A DNA stretch of 64,000 nucleotides from Lepas anatifera. Its lineage: Eukaryota; Arthropoda; Thecostraca; Lepadidae. The position numbers and the translations under genes are program-made. The notes below the pieces were generated by a model that was not told the origin of the DNA, did no database searches, and was given only the letters and a program-made list of their open reading frames with translations. The stretch spans positions 248,001-312,000 of the forward strand of contig JAOTON010001135.1 in NCBI GenBank assembly GCA_034440635.1, in the 5' to 3' direction. This document shows, one piece after another, positions 47,928 through 61,672 of this stretch. How positions within the stretch are numbered: the first letter of the stretch is position 1; each line of letters opens with the position of its first letter.

Positions 47928-48879
47928 ACTTGTACGTCGTGACTACCGAGGCTAGTTTATGATAACACGTCGGACTACCGAGGTCCGCATGCCACTACCG
48001 AGGACATTTTTTGGGGCTCGGTATTTTCAATGCTGAAATTGCGTTCTTTGATTGTTTCTTGTCGTAAAATATTGTTTTTAGCCGGTCCTCATTTTTGTCG
48101 ATTTTATGAGATTTGTGTGACGGCTTTGTGTGATACGCGGACGAAGCCATTTGTGTGAGTTTGTCAGACGGGAAAATAGTGGTGAACCGCAAGAAAGTGA
48201 AGTGCTCAACTATTGTTTCATAGCAAAGTACTATTTTTCTTCCTTACAAAATTATCAAAAATAATTAACTCAAGCATAATATACAACTTTGGTGAATTTT
48301 TCATTTAGTTTTTTTTAACAAACATGTAGTGACCGGGGAAGTGTTGACAGTTGGTTTCTCACCACTATACCGTCCGGCGTCCACCATTGCTGCTCAGTTT
48401 TTCAGACCGCAGGTATGTGTGCAATCGCAGAAGGCCGTGAAACATGCTTGTGAAGTTAGGTATTTTATTGGTGTGATATTTTAGTTGAGTGTGAGGAGGT
48501 GAACAATTTTTAATGTCTCTTTTTTCACTGGAGGATTCAAGACTGGTAGAGTTTTGGGAAGTGCTAACAGGTAGGTTCAGGCACATAGGCGCAGGAACGT
48601 CCAGAATATTGGAGGGGCCAGCCAAACTTCCAAATGAAGCTGACAAGGAACTTTCCATGCAACGACCAAGAATTCTTTGAATTTGGACTCCTCGTTGCCG
48701 TCTGCACCGTCTGATTATTAAAATGTCCGACTTCCGCCTATTTTGGCTGAGATGAGTGTGATTATTAATTGTTTTGGCCAGATTTTGGAGCTGCCATGGC
48801 CCCTGGTCCCTCTGTTTCTACGCCTGTGTTCAGGTAGGTAGGAACCTAGGTACAGAGATTACATCGGGGGAGTATAGTG

Positions 48880-49128
48880 CATAGGCGGATCCAGGAATGC
48901 CGATCGGGGGGGACGACTTCCGGCCCGGGGGGCGCCACTTTTGACCGACAAAACCTACCAGATGGGCGCAAAATCCTATCGGTGGGCGACGATTTTCGCA
49001 TCCTGGGGGAGGGGGGTAGGAAGTAGCATTTCAGGGGGCACTATCGACCTTTCAGGGGGCGCTGTGACCACTTCATGGGGCGCCGAGGGTCGATCGGGGG
49101 GGCACGTGTCCCCCTGGATCCGCTTATG
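48880..49128. mobile_element. CATAGGCGG MITE (right arm)
   Basis: Mirror of 35281-35533, with 8 bp duplication GTATAGTG at 48872-48879 and 49129-49136. Confidence 0.9.
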
Positions 49129-50439
49129 GTATAGTGGCATGACTTCCTGGATGCCCGAAGCTGAAATAAATCTTTGGGACATCATTACTGGGTAATTAGG
49201 GGCCGGATAAAGGCAGGGGCGGACGCAGATCCAAGTTTTGGGGGGCAAACCCATGTCTGCCTATCCTCCTGGGGGAGGGGGCGGGGGGTGTTACGTGCAA
49301 TTTGGGTGCTCGACAGACCTAGTATAAGCTGCCTCTCCAACTTCATGATCGCTCTTCTGGGGGGGGCGGGGGGCGAGCGAATATTTTTTGCTCTAGAGAC
49401 CTAACACCTTAAAAAAATTCAGGAGTTTGGGGGGTGCCAAAGATAGTTTGGCCCCCACCCCTCCAGCGCTTTGGGGGAATGGCCGGAATGCCCCCTGCGT
49501 CCGTCAATGGATACAGGCGAATGGTTAGGGAGCTATGGAACCCAAAATCATGAAAAACATATTTAAATGTTTTTTTTTAAGAACATAGGCGAAAATCGGG
49601 TGGTCGGGGGCAGGGGGTTTTTGGTCGTTAGTGGAGCTTAGAATCGTGAAAAACATATTGATATGGTTGTTTAAGAAAATGGGCGAAAATCGGGTGGTTG
49701 GGGTAGGGAGCTTTTTGTCACCCCTGGATCCACCCCTGGGGCCAGTCTGTAGCATGAACGTCACTGGCCGCCCCCAGCCCCCCCCACTCGAAAGATCTGT
49801 GGCGACACCTCTACACCCATAGGGGTTTGTATAGAACTTGTACTACCCTACCTATCTACTAGTGTTGTTAACCCATCCAGAAACCCCCTCCCCTTCCGAA
49901 TAGAACAGAGATATCCACCCATGGTCTGTAGGACGCATGAATGTGATGTTTGCTAAAACAATCTGATTCCATAGGACTATGATGGAACTAAGTGCACGCC
50001 AGTTTTTCCTCCTTTTTGTATCACTTCCTGACACAAAAAAGAAATTCAATTTTTTTAGACCTTACATGAGTTACTTGATCCTTCGATAATTATTCCTGGG
50101 ATAGGTAGCTACTTTGCCTTTTACTCTAATTTCTGCCTAGCCTAAGAAGCTTTCTTAGAGGCCATGCTGACTTCAAAATCGCATCAATAATTGAAGTAGA
50201 AAGATCCAGACCATTGGAATTGACATGCCCACTCTCAGTGGCGGCTTGTTGCAATAGGTACCCAATGTTGTGGATGCTTTATGAATACCCTATGAGGGTT
50301 AAAATTGGGTAGATCTGCGTTTTGGTGATCTCACTGATTAGCACATATTGGATCACAAGCAGACATACCCAAAATACCTAGACTTACCTATTTTCAGACT
50401 CATTGGACAAATGACTAGACGCCTTCGCTTTTCCATTAA

Positions 50440-51450
50440 CACGCGCCCGCTGGGGTCCCTTGCATGACGCGCCCCGGTGGGGGCGTTTTCCGCCCCCTCC
50501 GTATCTCGTTCCCCACGAAAGCTAAAGGAAAATTACGGGCTGCGTTCGAAAGCTCTTGACAAGACGAAGAGAATTTATACGAAGTATCTTTATGTCAGGT
50601 CACTATTGAGGTCAGCATAGGTCAAAGAATCCTCCATAGGCTTACAACAGAACAGTGTACATTTCCCTCTCCAAATCTGCCCTCAGGAGAGCTAGAGCAA
50701 ATATTTATGCATCATTGGATTCCTCTCATCGCGGCAAATCGAATGATGTATAATATGACCTTGCTAGGTCAAATAATGAAAATGACCTGACCTCGATCTT
50801 GGTCAGGGTCACAGAGTGACCTGGTATGGTCACGCTGCATATTGATCGACTTCCCGTGACAATATAAACACAATGCAAGCAGAATGGGAGCTTTATCTCA
50901 ATTCAATGAGAAGTTATTGGCAAAACAATCACTCTCTGCTCCCGTGACCTGATATGACCTTTGAGAGGTCAGATGCTCAAAAACTTAAGTTTATGGTCAA
51001 GATTGTGGTAAGAATAGGCATTTTGAGGATTTTCAGCCTTATCTATCCAGTATTTCCTGAAAACGAGTCCATTCTATTTTTCACCATAGACTTATAATGG
51101 AGTAAACAAAAAATTGACCCCACCTTAGGTCACCAATATCAAAATTCCGAGATAACAGATTTGTAGAACCTAATGACCTTATCAGATTGTGAAAGTTTCA
51201 AACTGATCGGTTTGCTAATGTTCCCTGGGCGCTGCTTCAAACTCGTAATGTTAGGTTTTGAGGTCGGGTCACTTGACCCTGAATAGCTCCTTGACCTGAC
51301 ATGACCTTAACTAAAAAATGTGGTCAAATGTGTAAAATTAATCAGGAATAAGGTACCGTAAGTTTCGTTGTTCTGCGTCTCTTTGTTCTTGAGCTATCTG
51401 GGAAAAACCAGGAGGGGGGGGCGAATTTCCCCCCCCCAGCGGGGCGCGTG
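50440..51450. mobile_element. TTAA element, CACGCGCCCCGC family (right arm)
   Basis: Mirror of 32952-33961, TTAA at 50436-50439 and 51451-51454. Confidence 0.85.
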
Positions 51451-51802
51451 TTAAGTCTAGTATAAGTGAAAGTCTAGTCCTAAGGACTATCTACATCTCC
51501 CAGTGTAGTTATTTCTTTTGGGTATATTTTTATTATTTTAATTTAGAGTACTCCACCAGCATGTCCTCAATTAATTTTCACTTACCTTAGAAATCTACCC
51601 AAAAATGGTGCAGCCTAAGTGATTAGCCACTTTTGCTTTTCTATTAAGGCTAGCATGAATGAAAGCCTAGTCCCAAGAACTAAACACTTGCTTTCAATAT
51701 TTTTGTTTTACATTTTTCTCGGCTACAAAGCAACTTTTCACTTATCAGTCATGATCCAAAGCAAGCTATTTGATTGCTTTGTCACTGATAAGCACATTGG
51801 GA

Positions 51803-52078
51803 CATACGCGGATCCAGGATTGCCGATCGGGGGGGGCACCTCCCCGGGGGGGCGCCATCCAGACCAGGGGCGCCACTTTTGACCGGCAAAACCTATCAGG
51901 TGGGCGCCAAATCCTATCGGTGGGCGCATATTTTCGCATCCTGGGGGAGGGGGTGGGAAGCGACATTTCAGGGGGGCGCCATCGACCTTTCAGGGGGGCG
52001 CCGTGACCATTTCAGGGGGCGCCGAGGGTCGATCGGGGGGGAAACACGTGCCCCCTTTGCCCCCTGGATCCGCCTATG
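51803..52078. mobile_element. CATAGGCGG MITE (right arm)
   Basis: Mirror of 32322-32597, duplication CATTGGGA at 51795-51802 and 52079-52086. Confidence 0.9.
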
Positions 52079-52342
52079 CATTGGGACCCAAGCCGAAAGG
52101 CGGGTAGTCACTTCACACTAAGGTTAGTCAATAACTCTGTGTGGAACTGAGTTGAATGTCTTTTACTAGATCTCTTGATATTTTTAACATTTTACTATCA
52201 AGCTCTTCGATTTGTTTACTAAAAAGCACACATTTTGTTGTGATGCAAGCCGAAAAGCGAATAGTTGCTTTAAACTAAGGTTAATCAATAACTTATTGGA
52301 AAAGTAAGCTGAAGTTCTTCAAGTAGATATTTTCTTTGTTAA

Positions 52343-53179
52343 CACGCGCATTGACGGGGGTCTGAGCCACATTCGCTTTGACGAGGGGGGCGGGTACCCG
52401 CCCCCCTAAGATCTCGAGAACCACGGTAGGTAGCAAAAAACGGCAAACGGCGTTTGGTTGCCCATCCAATTCTCCATCGAAAATATTTGAACAATTTTTT
52501 GTCAGGTCACATTTAGGGTCACGAGAGGTCAAAACATGCCGTAATAGGGATAACATGTAAATTAAGCTTTTCGGCCATTACATCTGAACAAATAAAGATA
52601 GAGCAAAACCACATAAGCTATATGAATCCTCGCAGCAAGCCGAATCGAATGATATATAATTTGACCTTGCTTGGTCAAATCCAGGATTTGACCTGACCTT
52701 AGGTCAGGTCATTGTCAAATTATATGAAATGCATATCATTAGAGCCGCAAAACCAAGGCGAGTCTAATAAAGTTAACATAAACGCTCTATCACTATTCGT
52801 TACTGAGTTATACAGTAAAAACCATTTTTCCTATGTATTTCCAATGGAGAGGTCATGCCTCGTACCTGACCTTAGGTCATCGATATAAAAAATACCGATA
52901 TTTTAGAGAACTCGGTGGGAACATTATGTGATATGAGTTTTAATCGGATAAGTTCACCCTGCTCCGACTCCGACTCTTAAACTTTTTTTGAGGTCAGGTC
53001 ACTTGACCTGTACTGGTGACCTGACCTGAGATGACCTAACTTTAAAATTTTCACAGAAGTTGTAAAAAGGATGAGGGAAAAGGTATGCCAAGTACGGCGG
53101 CGCTACGCACCGCCGTTTTACTGCTATCTTTGGCAAACTCGAGGGGGAGGCGGGTACCCGCCCCCCGTCAATGCGCGTG
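52343..53179. mobile_element. TTAA element, CACGCGCATTGACGG family (right arm)
   Basis: Mirror of 31218-32057. TTAA at 52339-52342 and ATAA at 53180-53183. The same mutated target base in both arms shows the change predates the duplication. Confidence 0.85.
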
Positions 53180-53284
53180 ATAAGTTTTCACTAGGGTACT
53201 TGATCTTTGGTTAATTTGTCACTGATGAGCATATATTAGTACCAAGGCGGAAAAGCTAGTATTCGCTTCACATTAAGGTTCAAG

Positions 53285-53545
53285 CACAGGCAGATCCAGG
53301 GGGCACGTGCCCCACCCGATCGACCCTCGGCGCCCCCTGAAATGCTCACGGCGCCCCCTGAAAGGTCGATGGCGCCCCTAAAATGTCGCTTCCCACCTCT
53401 TCCCCCAGGATGCGAAAATCGGCGCCCACCGATAGGATTTGGCGCCCACCTAATAGATTTTGCCGGTCAAAAGTGGCGCCCCCTGGTCCGGATGGCGCCT
53501 CCCCGGGAAGGTGTCCCCCCATCGGCAATCCTGGATCCGCATATG
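53285..53545. mobile_element. CATAGGCGG MITE (right arm)
   Basis: Mirror of 30841-31112, duplication GGTTCAAG at 53277-53284 and 53546-53553. Confidence 0.9.
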
Positions 53546-53635
53546 GGTTCAAGGATGGCAATTTTGACACATTTAGAGTTTTCATGGACACAAACTTCGC
53601 ATTCTCTGAAGCTTGGACTAGATAAAATGTACAAA

Positions 53636-53735
53636 AATTAGTTCGTTGTGCGGCCTTTCGCCACTCGAGATTAAACAAGCTGATGATCAACTTGTTTAAT
53701 CTCGAGTAGAGAAAGTGCTCGCAACGAACGAATTA
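53636..53735. repeat. Hairpin / fold-back sequence (right arm)
   Basis: Mirror of 30650-30749. The stem keeps CACTCGAGATTAAACAAG and its inverse, with one mismatch near the base of one side (CTCGAGTAGAG). Confidence 0.7.
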
Positions 53736-54196
53736 TTTACGACTCCGCTATGACGTACAAAAAAATCTCCAAATAACTTTCATGCATTATTTTTCTGTAC
53801 ATAGGTGATTTGGAGAGCAAGTATTTTATTTTGTCTAGTCTAAGCTTCAGATGATAAAAATTTGGGTCCATGAAAATTTCCTACAGGTCAAAATTGCCAA
53901 TCTGGCTGAGGTTAGCAAATAATTTAGCGCAAAAGTGAGAAGAATGTCCTTTAATAGATCTCTTGAAGGTTTTTATATATTTTAAAAATAAGCTGTTTGA
54001 TAGCTTTTTCACTAAAAAGCACATATTCATATTAGGATACAAGTTGAAAATCGAGCAATCACTTCAAACATCAAGGTTTTTCACTAGCTTAGTAGAGAGC
54101 AGAGGTGTGCATTTCAGATTTTTTATTCGGCTCAACTCAAGTCGCGAGCTGAAAGCAATTCGCTCAATTCCAACTTAACTCACCATCAAAATTTCA

Positions 54197-54782
54197 GTGA
54201 GCCGCAGGGGTGCAGCCAGAGCTTTGGTATGGGAGGGCACACCAACTTTGAGGGGCACCCCGGGAGAAAAAGGACACTTTTTAATGTAACCTGAAATACT
54301 TACTATATCTTTATTCGTATCATTTTTTGGGACCTTTAGTTCAAGAAAAATGTAATTATGGCATTGACGGAGAAAAAACTCCATTAAAATGAAAAAAATC
54401 ACCAAAATGCCACGGAAATAGCCAAAACACGACTGTCTTGGATATATTTAACGACAAATCAGCCAATTTATGTAAGTTATTAACATCAGATAAATCAGCG
54501 GAACCTGTGATATCTGTCACCATGTGCAGGCTAAGACATATTGGAGTGGAAAAATCATTTGTTATGCCCACTGGTTTTGTCGTGACGATTGAGCTCTGGT
54601 TGAACGCAGATTAAGTTCCTCGCCTCCCACAATGGCCCTGAGAGGAGGAGCGGCATAGTGTCTTTGGAAGAATAATATTTGTCTGCCGGAATAATTTGCC
54701 TGATACCTTTTGAACGCGTTTATTAAGTTCCATATTTTCGAGGATCGGCCCCAGTTAAAAAAAGTAAATAGGTGATTTGGTA
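54197..54782. repeat. Dispersed repeat shared by both arms and the spacer (right arm)
   Basis: Mirror of 29594-30187. Confidence 0.7.
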
Positions 54783-55019
54783 GAGGTGGTGTGGTGTGGT
54801 GTGAAAATTGTGAAAACTAGTCAATACGCCACTTTTTGATCTGTTCCAAAACCTGTCTTTGACTAGTCCCTTTAGTGCACCCCCTTCTCCTGGTCCAAAC
54901 TGTCTTTTTTCTTACTTTCTTTCTTTACATGGGACAGGGCCCTAATGTGTTGGCGGAGGGCTGCTCATTGGTTGGGGTGGTCATTTTTAAGAAAATATTA
55001 AGGTTTCAAGCTTGAACTA

Positions 55020-56545
55020 ACACCGGGTTGGTGGGGTCGACGTCGGGCTCGTAGTCTTCCCACCCTTTGCTAGCCGCACTGCACGGTCTGTATGCCCTTG
55101 ACCAATCTCACCAATGTTCGCCCGCCTCCTGCTGGTCTGCCGCTGACCCTGTTTCCCCGCACATCCCTAACTATTGCATATTTTCAGGTCGTGGCCGCTC
55201 ACCTCCGACCTCGGCCCTGGCTGATTGGGCGCCGGCTTTTCCTCGCTGCTTTCGTCGCCGCTACGTTGAGTTGGCGACTCTCCCGGCATCATCTCTGGTG
55301 GCCCGGTGGCGATCCACCGCGACCGGCCGCGCCCCCGCAGGCCGGCGGGGGTGTGGTGAGGGCGCGTCCGCCCGGCCTTTCGACTCTGCTGCGGTTGTGG
55401 TGTCGCGCTCGTCTGCGTCCTGATCCGCCGGGGACGAGGTCTCGTGGACCTACGGAGTGTGCGTATTCCGGGAAGGCTGATGAGGTCGGCCGGGCTGCGT
55501 CCCCCGTCGCTGGCGGCTGACTGCCGCGCTACTCCTGCCCGGCGGTGTCGCCGCCGGGGGCCGCGATGCCGCCTTCCTGGACGTCTGCCTGGGACGCGCC
55601 TATCCACCTGCTTCCGCTGTCTACCGCCCACCCATCTCTGTGACCAGGAGACGACACAACATCTCCTGGTGGTCTACCTTCTGGTTTTCTGCTGCCTGCC
55701 GCCCTCATCTTCCAGCTCATACCGATGGACGAGTCTGGTAGCTCGATCTACACGGACGTAGTACCCACCTCCTGCATGGACGCAGCCTACCCGACTCGGC
55801 CCGCCAGCCTCTCCATACCGCCTGTGGCATTCTCTCGCGTGGACACGCCTCGGAACTACTACTACGGGCATCCTCCCAACAACCGCCTAACCAGCGTACC
55901 GGAGGGCCGCAAGCGGCGGCAGTGCGGCGCCCGGGCTCTCCCGCCTGCAGGACCACATGCCGCAGCACCCACTGGTCGACTGGCCTACCTTCGAGTCGCA
56001 GGCTCGCTTACCGCTCGCAGGCTCGCTTACCGCTCGCAGGCTTACCACTTGGTCAACGCCTCCAAGTATAGGCTCCCCTCCATCGGCACCAGGCGTCTGG
56101 ACGGTGGCTCCGGGGCGAGGGAGGTGCCTGGACATTGAGTACATGGACATACCAATACATGGACATTGGGCTGCCGGGGGGCGTGACCGCTCACCTCTGA
56201 CCTGGGCCCTGACCGGGTGGGCACTGACTTTTCCTTGCTGCTTTCGCCGCCGCTGCGTTGGGGCGGCAAACCCCCAGCATCGTCTCTGGTGGCCAAGGAA
56301 AAATTTGACATCTTCACCGGCCTGCCAACCTCTTCATAACCCCTGTGGCCTTCTCTCGCGTGGACGCGCGCCAGAACTTCTGTTACCAGCGTCCTCCCAG
56401 CAACCGCCTGACCAACGTACCTAAGGGCCGCAAGCGGCGGCAGTGCGGCGCCCAGTCGCCCTACAGGACGACATGCTGCAGCACCCACTGGTCGACCGGC
56501 CTACCTTCGAGTCGCAGGCCAAACAGCGCCCTCCGCTCGGGGCCC
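55020..56545 (+). repeat. GC-rich block of two diverged tandem units (right arm)
   Basis: Mirror of 27835-29340, here in the direct orientation: long unit about 55170-56030, short unit about 56180-56530. A small local doubling, CGCTTACCGCTCGCAGGCT at about 56007-56042, is longer here than in the left arm. The first open frames (118 and 142 codons from 55067 and 55092) overlap in different frames, which argues against real coding. Confidence 0.5.
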
Positions 56546-57902
56546 CTCGCCAGACCTCGATTTCTGATTTATGTTCTCAGAGTTTATCATATGAGCAGAG
56601 CTAGGCAAGTGCACTCCTTTCGTGCGCTCCTGTGCTCTTGCGTACGTACGCACTGCCTTTTTAGGAACGCAAGAGCGCAGGATCGGAAAGTTTTTCCAAC
56701 GAGCGCAAGTAAGAGGAGCGCACTGCCTAAATTTTGAAGGGCTCCTCATTGTATGAAGCGTGAACCCCGCACTGAAGAAATTGAACTACATAAAAGTATA
56801 CACCTTGACAGCTTAACTGCATAATATGCGGAAAAATGCACATTCGCAGCGCCCTCTGTAGCCTATCCTTGCAACACAGAGGTGAACAACGTCTGGCGCA
56901 AGTATTGCCATGCTTGTTGGAAGTGTTTGTTACAGTATGTTACGTGAATATACTTGCAAATACCTATGCTTGAGTGGATTTCACGCATCAGTGTTGGTCA
57001 TAGAAATAGTTATTTTGTTTTCGATGTCCATGCACTATCTAAGATTGAACATTTTCGTTAACCTTGTTGGATTGAACTAGTTTGTGCGGTGTACCTAACT
57101 CGCATTATCTCATTTTTTAATAAAATGCGACATTTTTTCTCTTCATTTCTTTTTTTAAGAAGCTGAGTTAACTGGGGAGGGAGAGGGGGCGAATCCCCTT
57201 GGTCAGTAGCGTTCGGCTCTGGACCCAGGTCAATTGCGGGTTACTAGTTTGGAACACAGCAACGCAGGAGCGCTAGCGCACCGAGTGAAAAATTGAGGAG
57301 TGCTATTCCAGAAGAGCACTAACTGCGGCCGGAGGAACGCAGGAGCGCTAACGCACCACCAAAAATCGAGGAACGCGCCCAGCACTGCACATAAGCTCTG
57401 AAACATCGAAGCACTTATCTCGGAGGGTCTCAATAGTAAATATTGGGGGCTCAAGAGCTAGTCTCGCATTCCCCAAGCCATGCGCTTGGCTTCAGGGCCC
57501 AGGAGCTGATCTCAGGGCCTCCAGAGTTGGTTTCTAGAAGCACAAAATCTTGCCCGGGGGTCCGGATTTTTTTAATAAAAATGTGACCAAAAAAGTATTT
57601 ACGTTCGTTTTTTAGATGTAAATATTTTAAAGCTGTACCTACCGCGAAAATGATCTGATTATTGATGTACCAACCTTCGCGAGATTGATACAAACATTAA
57701 CCCTCCCCCTTGCAGGTCCGAATAAACGGTGGCGCGAAGTGCCGCCCGTACTTGGCACCCCTGATCCTTAATGGATTGTACTACTTCCCTCAAAATCTTA
57801 AGCTTCAGTCATATCTGGTAAATTTAACAGGCTAGGCCAAGTGATCCTACCTAACACAAATGTTGAAGATTGCAGCGTTAATTTAGGTCAAAATCATCAG
57901 AC

Positions 57903-59901
57903 CAGAGGTGCAGAAAGTATGCTGGCTGTCACAAACTCAAGGGGACGTATGCCTCCTCTGTCACAAAAAGCTGGAAATGATAATTGTATACTTGAATACT
58001 ATTTCCAATATGCTGAATGTCATCTACTTGTCTCTTACTTTTTGCAACAGACAAGGTTCAAGCACCAAGCCATTACTGCATGAAAGTATTAAACTGTGTT
58101 TTCATTTTTAGATCATGTTTATGTTTTGGAAGGAAAATTTCCAATTATGGATCATTGTTTCCAGTATTGGGATCATAACTTTTATTGGCAACTCTGACTG
58201 CAGTTTCCCCTAATGACATGCATTTCCCTTTTTGAAAGTTTCCATTTTTGGAAGGAGTGTTTCCAAGTATGGTACATTTCCCCATGATTAAATGTGGCAA
58301 TTATCATGAAAATAATTATTATTGGGAACTAATCTATGAATGGGAGCGTGCACCTACACACAATTGGGAACCCTGATCACAGCTTCCCCCGCCCCCACTG
58401 AACTTCTATCTCACATATCAACAAAAGGGACAAAAATGTCAATGTCAACATAGGATTTGGATCTACCTAAAATGTGTTGGTAAAGTGGACCTTAGGTAGC
58501 ATTTTTATAGACGGATCAAATGCTTAAAATTTTCCCCCAACACCTGATTATCACCTGCCTGTTCATTCCTTCTTGCTGTAAAAACTCTGAGGCAACTACC
58601 CTGCATAGATGTAAAATTATGTCTATTGGCCTAATAGGTACCTACAGAGGTATTGGAAGTCTCATACCAAAGAAAGATCCAGTGTAGTCAAAGTCCTGCT
58701 TTAACTCCATGCAGTTCAGGTCCTGTGTGTTGCTTACCACCACTGGTAGTAAGCAACACACCCCCAACCAGCGTTTTTCAAAGTCTCTTTCTTTCTGAGA
58801 TTTTCTGTGATTTCCTGAGATGAGAAGGGGGGTCTACTAGGCCCCCTCCAGTGCACGTTAGTGTGTGTTTTAACACTTTGTGGAGGACTGCATTGGCACA
58901 CATTTGCTATCTGTACAATATTGACATGATAATTTGATCATGAAATCTCACCTGAATTACTGTTGTTGCCAGTCTGTTACGGCGCCAACTCTCCCAACTT
59001 CCTCCAGCTCCAAATCTACCTAACCAATCTTGATCTAGGGCACAAATAAAGTAAGGCACAAGCAAGCTAAGGAATGAAAAACCAAGTTTGATATGTGAAA
59101 GTGCATCAGTCTCAAAGTAGCCTACATTCATCTTAGATTAGCCATGGGCAGCACTATTTATTCCAGCCAGTTTTAGCCTGCACTTATCTCAGATATACCC
59201 CAAAATTATGCCCTAAAAATTGGCTTCCCACCTGTGTACATTTTTTGGCAGGCTCTACATCAAATAAACACTACGTACTTGTCGCTGTTGCGTAGTTTAG
59301 GTAGAATTGCTGCCCAGCTATGTTTATTTCTTTCACTCATTTAGTACTTTTCTTAGTAGCTTTTAGGCGTACTTAATACTAAATTCAAAGAAATAGGGAC
59401 CGCTAAATCGAAGAGACTCAAACTTTAAATATTATTCAACCTGACAAAATGGACAGAGAAATACTTGATAACGTATTTGAGTTATCTTTAATGCCTTAAA
59501 TATGCCCACAATCATGTATTTCTCGAAAAAATTGACTGTCACATTTCGGGCATCTAGGCGGCAACTTTCTGGCAACTACTAACAATCGGCACCATTGGGC
59601 TGCATGTTAAAATCTGGCAACTGTGACAGCGGTTTCCGGGTTTTCTGCAGCGGGGGTCCCTCGTTTTAGTAGAATTTAAACACAGTACCAATATTGTATC
59701 ACTGATGGTACGCTGTGCAATTGAAGAACAGAGTTGCTAAATTAAATTTATCGCTACACGCTTCATTCTGTATTTCGAAAATATGCGGTTTGATTTTGAA
59801 CCATACTGTCACGATCGCTATTTTGTCACACTTATGCACCTCAATTTTCATAAATGTGTCACAAACTCCAGTAGCCGAGTTGGCAAGTTTCTGCACCTCT
59901 G
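57903..59901. mobile_element. hAT-like element, 2.0 kb, right-arm-only
   Basis: 1,999 bp with perfect 14 bp inverse ends CAGAGGTGCAGAAA and TTTCTGCACCTCTG, flanked by the 8 bp duplication CATCAGAC at 57895-57902 and 59902-59909. CAG ends with an 8 bp duplication are typical of the hAT superfamily. The left arm has one CATCAGAC and no insert. The longest frames inside are under 85 codons and resemble no transposase, so it is non-autonomous and relies on a transposase made elsewhere. Confidence 0.92.
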
Positions 59902-60073
59902 CATCAGACAATCGCCCCACTGGATGTTACATTGTTACAGAATATGTTTTGGGATTTTTCTAAGATCCCTGGTTTAAGGTCAGATATGGGGTATGAAATC
60001 TGCCTTGAAGATTCATGGAGAACGTGGGTTGGTAAAAATGTCTCCCTTTCTGTAAATATGGCTTAGGATACTG

Positions 60074-60272
60074 CAGGGCATATTTTAAGCTACAAAGTGG
60101 TGGGCATTTTTCCCACCAGTCCCCAGTGCTATGTCCACCAGTGAACGGCCTTGAACGGCTCAGTGCCCATCAGTCACCAGTCATTTGATGCTTCTGGAGT
60201 GCCCTTTTGGTGGTAATTCGTGCCCTTCTCAGCCGAATGTCCACCAGTCCCAATTCCTTAAAATATGCCCTG
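60074..60272. mobile_element. hAT-like MITE, 199 bp, right-arm-only
   Basis: Inverse ends CAGGGCATATTTTAAG and CTTAAAATATGCCCTG, 8 bp duplication GGATACTG at 60066-60073 and 60273-60280. The left arm keeps both 8 bp words but not the element (see 26316-26332). It is non-coding. Confidence 0.92.
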
Positions 60273-60366
60273 GGATACTGGGCTACAGGCCGGTACGAGA
60301 GGAATCGAATGACGCCCATTTTAATGTTGGCTCTACCTAAAAGCAGTCAGAGGCTAGACCTCTTAA

Positions 60367-60816
60367 AGGGAATGTGGCACCTTCATAACATGATTTTAAC
60401 TGAGATAGCGAAGTTGGAAAGCAAGTCGGAGAACCCAGTACTCAATATATAATATTTCTTGGAACTCGAGATTTCCGTAGAAAAAAGCTTATTCCTACCT
60501 GAAATGTATCCCTCATGTACCATTAGCAGCAGACCACAGTTGTCATGGCTGTTGGTGTGACGACATATGCTGATGTCACGGTGAGTATCAGCCAATCGAA
60601 GCCCTTGAAGCGGATTGAAAATGGTAGTGGTTGCCAGATCATGACATCATCCACAGGCAGATATGTATTTATTTCCCTAGAGGAACATTTTGAAAATCAA
60701 AATGTTGAGCTTATTGTACATTTTTCAGAGAAATAATGGACAGTTCCATGATTTTTTGCTAGAAGTTCCCCTAATTAGACTAAATTCCAGCATTCGACAA
60801 AGGTGTCACCTTCCTT
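60367..60816. mobile_element. TTAA-flanked MITE, AGGGAATG family (right arm)
   Basis: Mirror of 25781-26229, TTAA at 60363-60366 and 60817-60820. The second TTAA was reused by the next element. Confidence 0.85.
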
Positions 60817-60820
60817 TTAA

Positions 60821-61672
60821 CACGCGCATTGACGGGGGGCGGGTACCCGCCCCCTCGGGTTTTTCGGAGACAGCAGAAAAACGGCGGCGCGCAACGCCGC
60901 CGTACTTGGTATACCTTTTCCCTCATCATTTTTGCAACTTCTGTGAAAATTTTAAGGATAGGTCATCTCAGGTCAGGTCACCAGTACAGGTCAAGTGACC
61001 CGACCTCAAAAAAAGTTTAAGATAGCATAAGTCGGAGCAGGGTGAACTTATCCAATTGAAACTCATATCACATAATGGGCTCACCGAGTTCTCTAAAATA
61101 TGTTCCGGTATTTTTGATATCGATGACCTAAGGTCAGGTACGAAGCATGACCTCTCCATTGGTAATACATGGGAAATATGGTTTTTACTGAATAACTCAG
61201 TAACATATGGTGATAGAGCGTTTATTTTAGCTTCATTAGACTCGCCTTGGCTTTGCGGTTCTAATGATATGCATTTTATATAATTTGACCCTGACCTGAC
61301 CTCAGGTCAGGTCAAATCTTTGATTTGACCTAGCAAGGTCAAATCATATATCATTCGATTCGGCTTGCTGCGAGGATTCATAGAGTTTAAGTCGTTTTGC
61401 TCTATCTTTACTTGTTCAGATGTAATCGCCGAAAAACTTAATTTACATGTTATCCCTATGACGGCATGTGACGGCATGTTTTTGACCTCTGGTGACCTTA
61501 AATGTGACCTGACAAAAAAATGGTTCAAATAGTTTCGATGGAGAAGCGGATGGGCTACCCAACGCCGTTTACCGTTTTTTGCTACCTACCGTGGTTCTCG
61601 AGATCTTAGGGGGGGCGGGTACCCGCCCCCTCGTCAATCCGAAGGTGGCTCAGACCCCCGTCAATGCGCGTG
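60821..61672. mobile_element. TTAA element, CACGCGCATTGACGG family, right-arm-only
   Basis: 852 bp, TTAA at 60817-60820 and 61673-61676. The left arm has a single TTAA (25777-25780) and uninterrupted flanks at the same point. This is a clean filled/empty comparison and directly supports TTAA as the target duplication. Body as in 7907-8745. Confidence 0.92.
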
